64,000 nt of DNA from CAVVFX01 sp963747535 (GTDB lineage: Bacteria > Acidobacteriota > Terriglobia > Bryobacterales > Bryobacteraceae). The stretch lies in assembly GCA_963747535.1 (NCBI GenBank), contig CAVVFX010000004.1, forward strand, positions 236,741 to 300,740, written 5' to 3'. A program made the position numbers and the translations under genes. This document shows, piece after piece, positions 1 to 8,392 of this stretch (position 1 is its first letter; each line of letters starts with the position of its first letter). A model generated the notes under the pieces. That model saw only the letters and a program-made list of their open reading frames with translations. It made no database searches and was not told the origin of the DNA.

Positions 1-1140
1 CGGAAGCCCAACATGCCACCGCGCCAAGAGGAGTAATTCACCTGCGACATATCGCCGGTGCCGAGTTCGTAAGGCAGGCCGATGCCGGCCATGATGCCTT
101 GCAACTCGGTCATCTTGTATTCGCGGTAGCCGCCCGCCGCCGGCGGGTTGTTGAACTTGATCTCCTGGCCAGGCTTCAGATACTCGACCATACCGGGCTG
201 AAAAGTCTCGACCGGTAGCCCGCTCGACGGATCCTTTCCTACCAGACCCATCGGATCGCCATCAATGCCTTCCGGTTGCTGCACGAAGGCGGTCACACAC
301 GCTTCGACCTTCTTGCGCACCCGCTCCGCGTCGCAGTAATCGTCAAGATCCCGGAGCGCCATCATCACGGGCGCCAGCCACGGCACGCCGCGCACCTGTC
401 CGGGCCGGAGCACGCGGTAGACGTGCATGATCTGGTCGGCCGGTACCGGCTGGCTGACGATTCCGCCGCGCGGATTGAGGATCAGCACGCCGCCCGGGAT
501 GATAAGTGAACAGCCAGTACGCGACGCGCCGGCCCAGTTCATCGAACTGCACGCCCTCCATCACATGGCCGTTGACCAGCCCCATCGTCCGGGCCTGATC
601 GAGGAAGTCCGCTTCGAGCATTTGAAGCTGCAGCGGAACGCGCAGGCCTGCATCCAAAGGACGCGGCCGAAACCGCACGATCGCTTCTCCCGATTCCGCC
701 ATGGTGCGGACGGTCAGCGTCTGCATGCCATAGAAGTCCAGGCGCTGCGGCGTGTCGCAGGCGTCCGCGAAGTACTGCCACTCAGCGTCGATGATCTTGT
801 CGATCGCGGTATTGCCGGTCTTAGCCTTCGGTACGATCCCGGTCCCGACCACGTTGCCGGCCAACTCTTCGATCGCGCGCGCTGCATAAGGATTGTTGCG
901 GATCAGATCGCGGCTCCGGTTGCGGAGCCAGATGAGCGATCCCATCAACTCAACGTTGGCGTCCGTCGAGGCGGCGTACCAGCCATGGGCGCGGCGGCCG
1001 GCGGTAGCGCCGTCGTAGCGGAATCGCTGTGCGTGGCGCTCCAGGTAGCCGGTGGTCAATTCCAGCGCCACGCGACTGCGTGCACGTTGCAGCGCCACGC
1101 GCGGCGCCACGACACTGATGGCCTTATCGAGAAGATTCAT
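1..1140 (-). CDS. Phage portal protein, lambda gpB family; 3' end outside window, one frameshift
   Basis: Portal proteins form the dodecameric ring through which DNA enters and leaves the capsid. The start MNLLDK at 1140 lies 4 bases past the stop of the gpW-like gene. The first ~210 residues show lambda-type portal features (NPYAARAIEELAGNVVGTGI; MLEADFLDQAR). The frame is lost after YWLFTYHPG near position 495; the sense continues in another frame (GGVLILNPRGG, then VPADQIMHVYRVLRPGQVRG, and YELGTGDMSQVNYSSWRGG at the left edge). One extra base in the CCCGGG at 493-498 explains it. It follows terminase large subunit and gpW, the usual lambda order, so capsid genes should lie to the left. 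Identity is firm; whether the frameshift is biological or a sequence error cannot be told here. Confidence 0.88.
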
Positions 1141-1144
1141 TTCG

Positions 1145-1399
1145 TCACCACCGATCGGACAACGTTGGCCCGGTCGGTCCATCGCCACGCTGATGTTGCG
1201 CCAATCGAACGCGGCTGCCAGTCTGCCCGCTGGCCTGCCGGATGTCCTCTTCGATCTCGGCTTTCGCCTTGCGCAGTTCGTCCATTGATCGGTAGGTCAG
1301 CTCCCGCCCATCCGGGAACCGTACCTTGAGCGTTGGACTGCCGATCGCTTGGTTGATCGTGTCCAGGTTCGCCTGCAATTGCTGAATCGTCAGAGCCAT
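1145..1399 (-). CDS. gpW-like head-tail connector
   Basis: An 84-residue protein starting MALTIQQLQANLDTINQAIG. Lambda gpW is a small head-completion protein that plugs the portal and prepares it for tail joining. The length, the N-terminal helix, the LKVRFPDGRELTYRSMDELR core and the charged tail fit the gpW family, and it lies exactly where gpW lies in lambda, between large terminase and portal. The start at 1399 is chosen because the terminase stop codon is only two bases upstream, while longer readings would run back into the terminase gene. Translation is probably coupled on both sides. Confidence 0.85.
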   Translation of the reverse strand: MALTIQQLQANLDTINQAIGSPTLKVRFPDGRELTYRSMDELRKAKAEIEEDIRQASGQTGSRVRLAQHQRGDGPTGPTLSDRW

Positions 1400-1400
1400 A

Positions 1401-3311
1401 TCAGTTCCGTCCAAACCAGTTCCTGCGTGGTATCCATGGGTCGCCGCCGCGTTCAACTGGAACCGAGACGTACGGCTCAGCAGCCTCGGTTGGCGTCGTC
1501 GCCACCGCAGCGGAGACCGGCGCAGGCAGCGGAATATCCTTCCGCCGCGAATGTGCCATCCCGGCAAAACGATCACAGTGGGCTGCCAGTTTCAAGCCGC
1601 TTGCGTACAACGCGCACAAGGCTGCGTAAGCATAATTTCTCGCGTCAAGTGCTTCGTTGCGCGCATTGGCCGGCTTTCGCCATTCCTGCTTCGGAAACCC
1701 GTTGTGGTAACGTGTGAATTTCTTCTCGGCGGTTAACTGCTCGAAGTACTCCAGTTCGCGCCCTAGCGGAAAGTGGCAGTAACCCGCTCCCGGAATCCCG
1801 ATCTTCAGCCGGTCATAGGTCGCAGTCTTCGCCGCATCCACTCCGATCATGAAGAACGGAGTCTGGTTCTTCCGGCTGGGCTTGCGCGGCCAGATCGGTG
1901 ATTCTCCCGCGCGACCTTTGGTGGCATACACACGCCGGTTGTAACGCTCGCGCGTGAACCGTAGCACAGTGGCATCCTTGAAGCCGCAATCGATGCACGC
2001 CGCCACGATCCGCAGCGGCAGCCCAGAGGCATGCAGGTACTCGGAAAGCAACAGTCCTTCCAGGTGGTCCCATACCTCATTGCGCGTAACATCGCCGGGA
2101 ATCACGTGATAGGCGATCGACCAGGATTCCTCATCCCGGCCCCAGCCGACAATCTCTATCTCCAACCGGTCGGCCTGTACGTCCACGCCGGCGGTAATCA
2201 GTGTGACGCCATCCGGCACTTCCGCTTCGAAAGGCTCGCACCGATTCCACAACGCGTGGGCATCCGTCGCGACTTCGTGGGTCTCTTCCCACAACTCCGC
2301 GAGTACTGTGTTCAGGAAGGCCTTCAGCGTTTCGGGCGACTTCTTCGCTGCCAGAAACTCCACGGCGATCTCGCCCCAGGATTTCTTCGGCGAAATCAAC
2401 TGCGATAACCTGAAGCCCGGAATCGGCGACGACGGCTTCGCTGCGCGGTACTCACCACGCTCCACCATCTCCGCCTTGCGATGGTTGGGAATCAGTTCCT
2501 GGCACCCGCTACAGCGGTACATGGACTCTTCGGGCTTTCCCTCGGGCCACACCAAGCCAGGCCCAGTGCCATCGCCGAATACAAGCACCTGAAAGTGTCC
2601 GCACTTGGGGCACGGCACGAAGTAATCGCGCTGGTCACTTTCGCGCCACGCCAGTTCAATGCGACTGACTCCCTTGATCGTCGGAGTGGACGCCATGACG
2701 ATCTTTTTGTTGTGCGCGAACTCCGCCGTACGCTGAACCGCAAGCGATACAGGGTCCCCCTCGGAACCCGCGCTCGCCGGGTAACGATCTACTTCATCGA
2801 GCAATGCGTACCGGATCGGCCGCATGGCCAGTCCCGAGGGCGAGATCGCGCCGGTGAGGGTAATATGCCCGGCGCCGTTTGCGAGAACTTTGTGCAGCGT
2901 GGTGTTGCTCGAATCGCGTGACTTGACCGGCGCGATCTTGCCACGTAACACCGGCGTGGCGCGAAACATGGGTGCCACGCGGTCCTTCGACAGTGCCTTG
3001 GCATCCTCAGTGCGCGGCTCCACTACCAGCACCGGGCCCGGATCCACGTCGGCGATAAAGCCGATGAAGTTGAGCAGTATTTCCGTTTTCAGAATCTGCG
3101 CTCCGGAGAGCACCACCACTTGCCGGCACGGATGGCTGGGACTCAGCACATCCATCGGCTCGCGCTGGTAGGGTCGAGTGCGCCACTGGCCCCGTTCGGC
3201 CGCTGCGCCACCGGTGAGAACACGGTTCTCGTCGGCCCACTGCGAAACGGTGATGTCGCGCGGCGGCAGCATGGCCGCGGCGCCGACTTCGTGAATAGAG
3301 AACGGTTCCAT
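1401..3311 (-). CDS. Terminase large subunit, GpA family
   Basis: A 636-residue packaging motor that cuts concatemeric DNA and pumps it into the prohead with ATP. Walker A-like SGAQILKTE lies at about residues 69-77 (the usual glycine after GAQ is replaced) and Walker B YALLDEVD at about 168-175. A four-cysteine cluster (CPKCG and CSGC, about 235-270) and the NEALDARNYAYAALCAL segment near the C-terminus are typical of the lambda gpA nuclease half. Length matches the family (~640). It abuts the small subunit upstream (stop and start adjacent) and gpW downstream, forming one leftward packaging operon. The ORF is intact. Confidence 0.95.
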   Translation of the reverse strand: MEPFSIHEVGAAAMLPPRDITVSQWADENRVLTGGAAAERGQWRTRPYQREPMDVLSPSHPCRQVVVLSGAQILKTEILLNFIGFIADVDPGPVLVVEPRTEDAKALSKDRVAPMFRATPVLRGKIAPVKSRDSSNTTLHKVLANGAGHITLTGAISPSGLAMRPIRYALLDEVDRYPASAGSEGDPVSLAVQRTAEFAHNKKIVMASTPTIKGVSRIELAWRESDQRDYFVPCPKCGHFQVLVFGDGTGPGLVWPEGKPEESMYRCSGCQELIPNHRKAEMVERGEYRAAKPSSPIPGFRLSQLISPKKSWGEIAVEFLAAKKSPETLKAFLNTVLAELWEETHEVATDAHALWNRCEPFEAEVPDGVTLITAGVDVQADRLEIEIVGWGRDEESWSIAYHVIPGDVTRNEVWDHLEGLLLSEYLHASGLPLRIVAACIDCGFKDATVLRFTRERYNRRVYATKGRAGESPIWPRKPSRKNQTPFFMIGVDAAKTATYDRLKIGIPGAGYCHFPLGRELEYFEQLTAEKKFTRYHNGFPKQEWRKPANARNEALDARNYAYAALCALYASGLKLAAHCDRFAGMAHSRRKDIPLPAPVSAAVATTPTEAAEPYVSVPVERGGDPWIPRRNWFGRN

Positions 3312-3839
3312 TTACAGACCCGCGTCGGCGACTGCCTTGCTCACTTTCCGCAGCAACGCCGAAACCTCGGCTACCAACATGTGATGAATCACCTTCTCGT
3401 CGTCTACAGCGGCCAGCATCGGCGCCAGGCGATCAGGCATTGCCATGAGACCATCCTTGACGATCGCCGAGAACGTCGCTGCATATTCCGACGCGCGGAT
3501 CGCCGGGATCAACTTCCCGGCGCGCTCCTCGTATTCCAACTGCGCGGTTCGTGCCTGAAAACTTTCCTTGACCGCGCGGGCCCGCAGGTAGGCAGCGACT
3601 GAATCTCCCGATGCGGTCGGCGGGTCGTGCTGCTGGGGAAACCGCTCCTCCGGTGCCGTCACCGGCGCTCTGTGGACTGTCTGGCCGGCGAAGGTGTTCT
3701 TGGCCCATTCCCGGTTGGCGCGCTCCGGATCGATGGTCCCGTCCGCCAACGTTGTGATGCGCTTGCTGGCGATGGCCTTCTGCACGGCCGTCAGACTGCA
3801 CCCGCGCATTCGCGCGTAGGCACGAAGAGAGATGCCCAT
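3312..3839 (-). CDS. Terminase small subunit, Nu1-like
   Basis: A 175-residue DNA-recognition subunit of the terminase. The N-terminus (SLRAYARMRGCSLTAVQKAI, residues 4-23) is a winged-helix MerR/Nu1-type motif that in lambda gpNu1 binds cos sites. The C-terminal helical part (AQLEYEERAGKLIPAIRASE onward) should contact the large subunit, whose gene starts one base after this stop. It is the first gene of the leftward packaging operon; a divergent DUF3489 gene lies upstream, so its promoter must sit in 3840-3953. A clear paralogue lies at 9979-10452. Confidence 0.88.
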   Translation of the reverse strand: MGISLRAYARMRGCSLTAVQKAIASKRITTLADGTIDPERANREWAKNTFAGQTVHRAPVTAPEERFPQQHDPPTASGDSVAAYLRARAVKESFQARTAQLEYEERAGKLIPAIRASEYAATFSAIVKDGLMAMPDRLAPMLAAVDDEKVIHHMLVAEVSALLRKVSKAVADAGL

Positions 3840-3953
3840 TATTGAACCTTCCGCGATCTATACCCTTGAGATTCCGCTTGCTTCGTCGTGCGCCCGGAGT
3901 GATGAATAGGGTCGCAAGGACGAAGACAAGCTAGAGCAAAAAGGAAAACGACG

Positions 3954-4661
3954 ATGAAACACTTCACGATCAACTTAGACAACAACATCACTCTCCACGC
4001 CTCGCGCAAAGAAGCACACGCACAGGTCGCCGAACTCGCGTTCTCTACCGAAGAGCAATTCGCAGACGCGATCGGAAACGACAATAAACGCCTAATCGAA
4101 ATCTGGAACGGACTTCCTGGCGTAACGCCCGTCAAGAAGTTCACGAACCGCAAGATCGCAACGGAGCGCATTTGGCGCGCGATCCAGAGCCTCGGAGGGC
4201 CCGTTGCCGCGGCGCCGGCGGAAGTCTCGCCCGAGAATGACGCGACGCCAGCGCCTGCCATCGAAGCGCCCGCGCCTCAGACTACCAGCGAAGCCGCAGT
4301 CAACGGGCCCGAAGCTGCCCCCGGCGAACCCGAGACGCAACTGGACGTCGCAACGCCAGCGACGGAGCCCGAGGTTGTAGCCAGCGTTGGCGCACAGGTG
4401 CCCAACGTTGCGCCCGCCGAGCCCAAGGCAACGGGAGAGGCCAGTCCCAAGAAAGGAACGCGCGAGGGCAGCAAGACGGCCCAAGTCCTGGAACTGGTCC
4501 GCCAACCGGGCGGCGCAACACTTAAGGAGATCATGGCCGCCACCAACTGGCAGGCCCACAGCGTACGCGGTTTCATTTCCGGCAATCTGATCAAGAAGAT
4601 GGGCATCAAAGTCGCGAGCATCAAGCGCGAGGATGGCGAACGCACCTACATGGCGCAGTAG
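3954..4661 (+). CDS. DUF3489-domain protein
   Basis: A 235-residue protein on the plus strand, against its neighbours. The C-terminal ~70 residues (KTAQVLELVRQPGGATLKEI, then NWQAHSVRGFISGNL and KREDGERTYMA) match DUF3489, a winged-helix-like domain often found on phages and mobile DNA and probably DNA-binding. The N-terminal ~80 residues look like the common partner region (EIWNGLPGVTPVKKFTNRKIATERIW). Between them lies a low-complexity Ala/Pro/Glu linker of about 100 residues. The start is preceded by AAAAGGAAAACGACG. It ends at a strong terminator and is probably its own transcription unit. The biological role is unknown. Confidence 0.85.
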   Translation: MKHFTINLDNNITLHASRKEAHAQVAELAFSTEEQFADAIGNDNKRLIEIWNGLPGVTPVKKFTNRKIATERIWRAIQSLGGPVAAAPAEVSPENDATPAPAIEAPAPQTTSEAAVNGPEAAPGEPETQLDVATPATEPEVVASVGAQVPNVAPAEPKATGEASPKKGTREGSKTAQVLELVRQPGGATLKEIMAATNWQAHSVRGFISGNLIKKMGIKVASIKREDGERTYMAQ

Positions 4662-4685
4662 CAAGCTTCCCTCCACTTCCATCTC

Positions 4686-4724
4686 CCGCCGTCGGGTTTA
4701 ACGATCCGGCGGCGGTTCTTTTTT
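4686..4724 (+). terminator. Rho-independent terminator of the DUF3489 gene
   Basis: The arms CCGCCGTCGG (4686-4695) and CCGGCGGCGG (4706-4715) pair with one G-U wobble around a 10-base loop and are followed by TTCTTTTTT. It lies 25 bases past the DUF3489 stop. The stop codon of the opposing small membrane gene falls inside the loop, so the two convergent genes share this site. Confidence 0.85.
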
Positions 4725-4961
4725 GTGAAGTACCGCCAGCACCGTATTGATCTTTTCGTGCATCAGCTCTTCTCGAAGGTGGCATTCTCCGGCGCGCACG
4801 TACGTGCCGTTGATCCGAGTGATGATCCGGTTTTCAAGTTCCGCCAACTCTCTGCGCACCTCCGCGAGCAATGCACGGTTCTGTAAGCTCACGTAGGTCG
4901 CGATCAACCCGGAGATCAGTCCGATTCCCGGGATCACCCACTGAAGAATCTGATTTTCCAT
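4698..4961 (-). CDS. Small phage membrane protein with coiled coil
   Basis: An 87-residue protein starting MENQILQWVIPGIGLISGL. A single hydrophobic segment (about residues 7-27) is followed by a charged helical stretch (LLAEVRRELAELENRIITRI) likely to form a coiled coil, then a basic, proline-containing end. I do not recognise a family. The size and one-membrane layout are like spanin or holin accessories, but it lies in the packaging block, not beside the endolysin, so no function is assigned. The start at 4961 is chosen over a longer reading because the longer N-terminus is unlike a membrane protein start. Confidence 0.6.
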   Translation of the reverse strand: MENQILQWVIPGIGLISGLIATYVSLQNRALLAEVRRELAELENRIITRINGTYVRAGECHLREELMHEKINTVLAVLHKKEPPPDR

Positions 4962-5125
4962 GGAAACGTCTCGATGATTCTCAACTCCGCAGACCAATCC
5001 GACAACGCCAGGCATAGCCCCTCAGTATCCGGATTGCCCGCCCGGAGTTCGGCCTCTATTGCCGCCAACTCCCGGCGGCAGCGTTCGATCTCACCCTGCA
5101 GTGTGCTGGTGTTCGCTGGCGACAT
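4934..5125 (-). CDS. Small coiled-coil phage protein
   Basis: About 63 residues, MSPANTSTLQGEIERCRREL, then AAIEAELRAGNPDTEGLCLA and LSDWSAELRIIE. The helical heptad pattern suggests a short coiled coil. Both ends overlap neighbouring genes (HNH upstream, membrane protein downstream), as in tightly packed phage operons. No family is recognised. An alternative start at 5152 would add nine residues. Confidence 0.5.
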   Translation of the reverse strand: MSPANTSTLQGEIERCRRELAAIEAELRAGNPDTEGLCLALSDWSAELRIIETFPWKIRFFSG

Positions 5126-5567
5126 CGACGAAGTTCCCTCGGTCGCCGCCAATCATAGTCTCCGTTTCGAGCCGCGCCGCGGAAAGCATCCACTGGTGCT
5201 TCACTGCGCGGCGTTTGACTTTGTTCCGAACCGCGTTCTTGGTCTGGCAGGATTTGCACCAGGAAGAAATCCAGCCTTTCTGTGCATAGTACTCGGTGAC
5301 CGACTTCATCGATCCACATTTGCGACAAGGTTTCCACCACTGCCCATCGCGCTGTTCGCAACCACCGTGATGTCGTTTATGTGTTAACGGATCGAGCAAA
5401 TCAAGATTGTCGATCCGGTTGTCGAGCTTATCGTGATTGATGTGATCAACAACGAAACCAGTGGGGATGGCCCCGTGTTCCCGCTCCCAAACCAGATCAT
5501 GCTCCATGCGCAGACGCTTGGTGGCGGGATCGTAAAGCCGGCTATAGCCTTTTGCGGTGATCGCCAT
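5091..5567 (-). CDS. HNH endonuclease with zinc-finger tail
   Basis: A 158-residue protein whose core reads VVDHINHDKLDNRIDNLDLL, the HNH homing-nuclease signature (His-Asn-His with metal ligands). The second half has CRKCG...CKSCQ, a four-cysteine zinc ribbon typical of phage-borne HNH proteins (KPCRKCGSMKSVTEYYAQKG). It starts 6 bases after the upstream methyltransferase stop, so it is probably a free-standing homing nuclease cotranscribed with that gene. Its target, if any, is unknown. Confidence 0.85.
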   Translation of the reverse strand: MAITAKGYSRLYDPATKRLRMEHDLVWEREHGAIPTGFVVDHINHDKLDNRIDNLDLLDPLTHKRHHGGCEQRDGQWWKPCRKCGSMKSVTEYYAQKGWISSWCKSCQTKNAVRNKVKRRAVKHQWMLSAARLETETMIGGDRGNFVDVASEHQHTAG

Positions 5568-5573
5568 TGGTTC

Positions 5574-6842
5574 TCAGCGCGTCGCAATTCGTGAGTTCTT
5601 GACTTCGTCGAACGTGCGGCCATCCCCATCGAGGTAAACAGGCTTCCCACTGAATTCGGTAAACCGATGAATCACGACATCGCAATAGTTCGGATCAAGT
5701 TCAATGAGTCGAGCAATTCTTCCGGTTTTTTCGCAAGCAATGAGCGTGCTGCCGCTGCCGGCGAATGGATCAAGTACGGTATCGCGCGTCTTTGAGGAGT
5801 TGCGGAGCGCACGTTCCACCAGTTCGACTGGCTTTTGAGTGGGATGCAGATCGTTCTTGACGGGCTTTTTGATGAACCACACATCGCCCTGATCCCGCGC
5901 GCCACACCAGAAGTGATCCGTACCTTCCTTCCAGCCGTAGAGGATCGGCTCGTACTGCCGTTGGTAATCCGAGCGCCCCAGGGTGAACGTGTTCTTCGCC
6001 CAAATGACAAACGTGGACCAGTGACCGCCCGCCTCAGTGAATGCCTGGTGCAACGTGTGCAAAGCCGAAGACGACATGCAGATGTAGATCGCGCCCTTGG
6101 TAACCGCCAGTAGATTAGTGCAAGCGTCGCGCAAGAAGGCCCCGAAATCGTCGCCCAGATTGTCGTTGGCGATCTTGCGATGCTTCTTACCGCCCGCCTT
6201 GCTCTTCATCGTTGCGCCGTAGTTCACGTTGTAAGGCGGATCAAGAAAGGCCATATCGGCGAGCCCGCCGGCCAGGACCTTTTCTATGTCGGCCAGTTGC
6301 GTAGCATCGCCGCACAACAAACGATGCTCACCCAACACCCACACGTCGCCGGCCACGGTGACTGCGGTCTCGGGAAGCTCCGGTGCCGCATCCTCGTTGG
6401 TCTGACCTGAGGCGGCAGCTTCCGGGTCCTGGAGCAGACCTTCGATCTCCTCGTCGGTGAAGCCGACGATGTCGAGGTCGAAGCCTTCCTCCTGGAGAGT
6501 CTGCAACTCGACCTGCAGCATTTCCTCGTCCCAGCCGGCATTGAGTGCCAGGCGATTGTCGGCCAAAACAAGCGCGCGCCGCTGTGTTTCAGTCAGATAA
6601 TCCAGAACAATGACCGAAACTTCGGTCATCCCGAGTTTTCGGGCGGCAAGCAGGCGCGCGTGCCCTGCAATGATCACTCCGTCCGCGCCAACGAGGATTG
6701 GATTGACGAATCCGAACTCGGCGATCGACGCGGCAACCTGCGCAACCTGCTCGGCCGAGTGGGTTCTGGCATTCCGTGCATAGGGCAGGAGCCGGTCAAC
6801 CGACCAGTTCTGCACTTGCAACGGCTGGAGATCAATGCTCAC
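5574..6842 (-). CDS. ParB-like domain / DNA methyltransferase fusion (DPPY type)
   Basis: A 422-residue fusion. Residues ~12-130 are a ParB/sulfiredoxin-type domain (NARTHSAEQVAQVAASIAEF, GHARLLAA, ADNRLAL). Residues ~163-415 are an amino-methyltransferase with catalytic DPPY at 201-204 before the AdoMet-binding FAGSGST at ~360-366, which is the beta-class order. HPTQKP at ~333-338 is also typical. Such fusions are common on phages and methylate adenine or cytosine amino groups, probably shielding phage DNA or regulating it. The last bases overlap the upstream NUMOD4-HNH gene by four. No restriction partner is adjacent. Confidence 0.92.
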   Translation of the reverse strand: MSIDLQPLQVQNWSVDRLLPYARNARTHSAEQVAQVAASIAEFGFVNPILVGADGVIIAGHARLLAARKLGMTEVSVIVLDYLTETQRRALVLADNRLALNAGWDEEMLQVELQTLQEEGFDLDIVGFTDEEIEGLLQDPEAAASGQTNEDAAPELPETAVTVAGDVWVLGEHRLLCGDATQLADIEKVLAGGLADMAFLDPPYNVNYGATMKSKAGGKKHRKIANDNLGDDFGAFLRDACTNLLAVTKGAIYICMSSSALHTLHQAFTEAGGHWSTFVIWAKNTFTLGRSDYQRQYEPILYGWKEGTDHFWCGARDQGDVWFIKKPVKNDLHPTQKPVELVERALRNSSKTRDTVLDPFAGSGSTLIACEKTGRIARLIELDPNYCDVVIHRFTEFSGKPVYLDGDGRTFDEVKNSRIATR

Positions 6843-7465
6843 AGATGCACCCAGGTCTCGCCCGATGCGGCGCGCTTGATAGTGGTTCGATGGACACGAT
6901 AGAGTTCGGCGAGATCGCTCAACTCGCCGCGTCTGCCGGAATAGATAGACCGAATGTGGAACACGTCGTGATCCGTCAACTTGGCGCCCGGATGTGACGC
7001 TCCCTGGAATACCGGCGTGCGCAGAGTGCCGTGGCGCCGCCGGTCTTCCAGGTTCTCTCGATGCGTCGCCCAGCGGAGGTTATCGACGGTGTTGTTCGTC
7101 GTGACGCCGTCCCAGTGTGCGACCTCATGGCCCGGCGAGGGTCTTGGACCATGAAACGCTTCGGCCACGATTACATGGACACCGATCTTTCTCTTGCGGC
7201 ACTCGCCGCGCAGGTCCACGTAGCAGTAGCCCCCGGCAGCAATCCAGGGTTTCAGTACGTGGCCAGTCGGCTTTCGGCAGATTCGCCCGAGCGAAGAGAC
7301 AACGTACTCGTCTTCGAAGCCCGGTACGTCGCGCCATTGTTCGAAGGATGGCTGCGGGAGATATCGATGTGCCGCAATCTGGCTGTGCTGCACGCCCGGA
7401 AAGGGCTCGACTTGCGAAGCAGAAAACATTGTGGATGTGTGAGTTTCAGGCCGCGTCTTTGGCAT
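6839..7465 (-). CDS. NUMOD4/HNH homing endonuclease
   Basis: A 208-residue homing-type nuclease. The order of parts is typical: a NUMOD4-like segment (WRDVPGFEDEYVVSSLGRIC), an HNH core (HVIVAEAFHG, VAHWDGVTTNNTVDNLRWAT, RENLEDRRRHGT) and a C-terminal helix-turn-helix-like tail (GAKLTDHDVFHIRSIYSGRR...HRTTIKRAASGETW). It overlaps the start of the downstream methyltransferase by four bases. A start at residue 13 (MFSASQ, 7429) is equally possible. Confidence 0.88.
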   Translation of the reverse strand: MPKTRPETHTSTMFSASQVEPFPGVQHSQIAAHRYLPQPSFEQWRDVPGFEDEYVVSSLGRICRKPTGHVLKPWIAAGGYCYVDLRGECRKRKIGVHVIVAEAFHGPRPSPGHEVAHWDGVTTNNTVDNLRWATHRENLEDRRRHGTLRTPVFQGASHPGAKLTDHDVFHIRSIYSGRRGELSDLAELYRVHRTTIKRAASGETWVHL

Positions 7466-7513
7466 TTGCCCATGCCTGAAACGCGGCCCTGCGTGACCGA
7501 TTGGTTTAGGTGC

Positions 7514-7696
7514 TTACGCCGCCTTGGCGAGTTGAGCGCCGAGAGCCGAAGCCACGGCCTGCTGGTGAGCCGCCGGAGTCTGGCCTGCGGTGAAGGCGGC
7601 TTCGATGGCCTGGACCAGCGACACCACTTCCTGCGTCAACTGGATGCCGGAGGGTGCCACCGTGAGAATCGCTTGAATGATTTGCAAAAAGTTCAT
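7514..7696 (-). CDS. Small amphipathic phage protein
   Basis: A 60-residue protein, MNFLQIIQAILTVAPSGIQL then TQEVVSLVQAIEAAFTAGQT, with an Ala-rich end. A clear ribosome site AAAGGAAAAGACG precedes the ATG at 7696, which fixes the start inside a longer reading. It resembles the 123-residue protein at 42858-43229 in its MN-Phe/Trp-Leu start, its helical low-complexity make-up and its leader, which suggests related phage accessory proteins. No known family. Confidence 0.6.
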   Translation of the reverse strand: MNFLQIIQAILTVAPSGIQLTQEVVSLVQAIEAAFTAGQTPAAHQQAVASALGAQLAKAA

Positions 7697-7797
7697 CGTC
7701 TTTTCCTTTCTGGTCTGCACGGGGAAATCCCTGGAGGCGGCTTCGGAGCCGAAGCTTCCGCTGCCGCCTCGCGCAGGGTTCTCCCGTATGGGGAGAT

Positions 7798-8319
7798 CTA
7801 CGCAGTCTTGGACTGCGTCTGGGAAGGGGTCGAGGCACCGCCCGACGAGTTGACCACGACCGGCACGAGCGCCGCGATGGTCTGTGAGATGGCGGTCGCC
7901 AGCGAACTGGCAATCACCGGCGTGAGCGACGTGAACAGGTTCACCACGTTGGCCGTTACGGCCTCCGCGCTCACCGCTTCGCCGGCACCGGCTGCGGCAA
8001 CCGCGCCCTTGGTGGTCTCGCTGGCCGCAGTGCCCGCGGGCGATACGGTCTGCTGGCCCTCGGTCGTGCCGACCTGACCGGACAACACGATGCCAGCGTT
8101 GATGGCGTGGTCGATGGTGGCCGCATTCTGCGCGCGCCGGCTCGAGGTCTGCGCCTGGTCGAGTGAGACCGCTTCCCACGCACGCTGTCGCGCCAGGGCT
8201 TCGCGCCGGTTATCCAACTCTTCGTCGAAGAGCAGTTTGATGTTTTCGGCGCCGCCCAGTAAGCTCGGCTGGTGGGTGACGTTAGGGGAAAGATTGGGAT
8301 TGGGAGTGCCGTCTGCCAT
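7798..8319 (-). CDS. Phage hypothetical protein with hydrophobic C-terminal half
   Basis: A 173-residue protein. The N-terminal ~70 residues are charged and helical (ENIKLLFDEELDNRREALAR, QRAWEAVSLDQAQ). After an Ala/Gly/Thr-rich stretch (~95-125) comes a hydrophobic segment (VVNLFTSLTPVIASSLATAI, then SQTIAALVPVVVNSS) that may sit in a membrane. It lies between a methyltransferase gene and the small amphipathic gene. I do not recognise a family. Confidence 0.55.
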   Translation of the reverse strand: MADGTPNPNLSPNVTHQPSLLGGAENIKLLFDEELDNRREALARQRAWEAVSLDQAQTSSRRAQNAATIDHAINAGIVLSGQVGTTEGQQTVSPAGTAASETTKGAVAAAGAGEAVSAEAVTANVVNLFTSLTPVIASSLATAISQTIAALVPVVVNSSGGASTPSQTQSKTA

Positions 8320-8392
8320 ACGGGAATGTCCTCTGGGTTAGAGTTGCGTTTCGGTCATGCAGCCCGGATCACCGGGCCGCTCAAGAAAAAAA

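Noticed and set aside
4698..5152. Two small overlapping genes considered as a toxin-antitoxin pair
   Set aside because: Neither resembles a known toxin or antitoxin; a membrane helix and a coiled coil are common among small phage genes.
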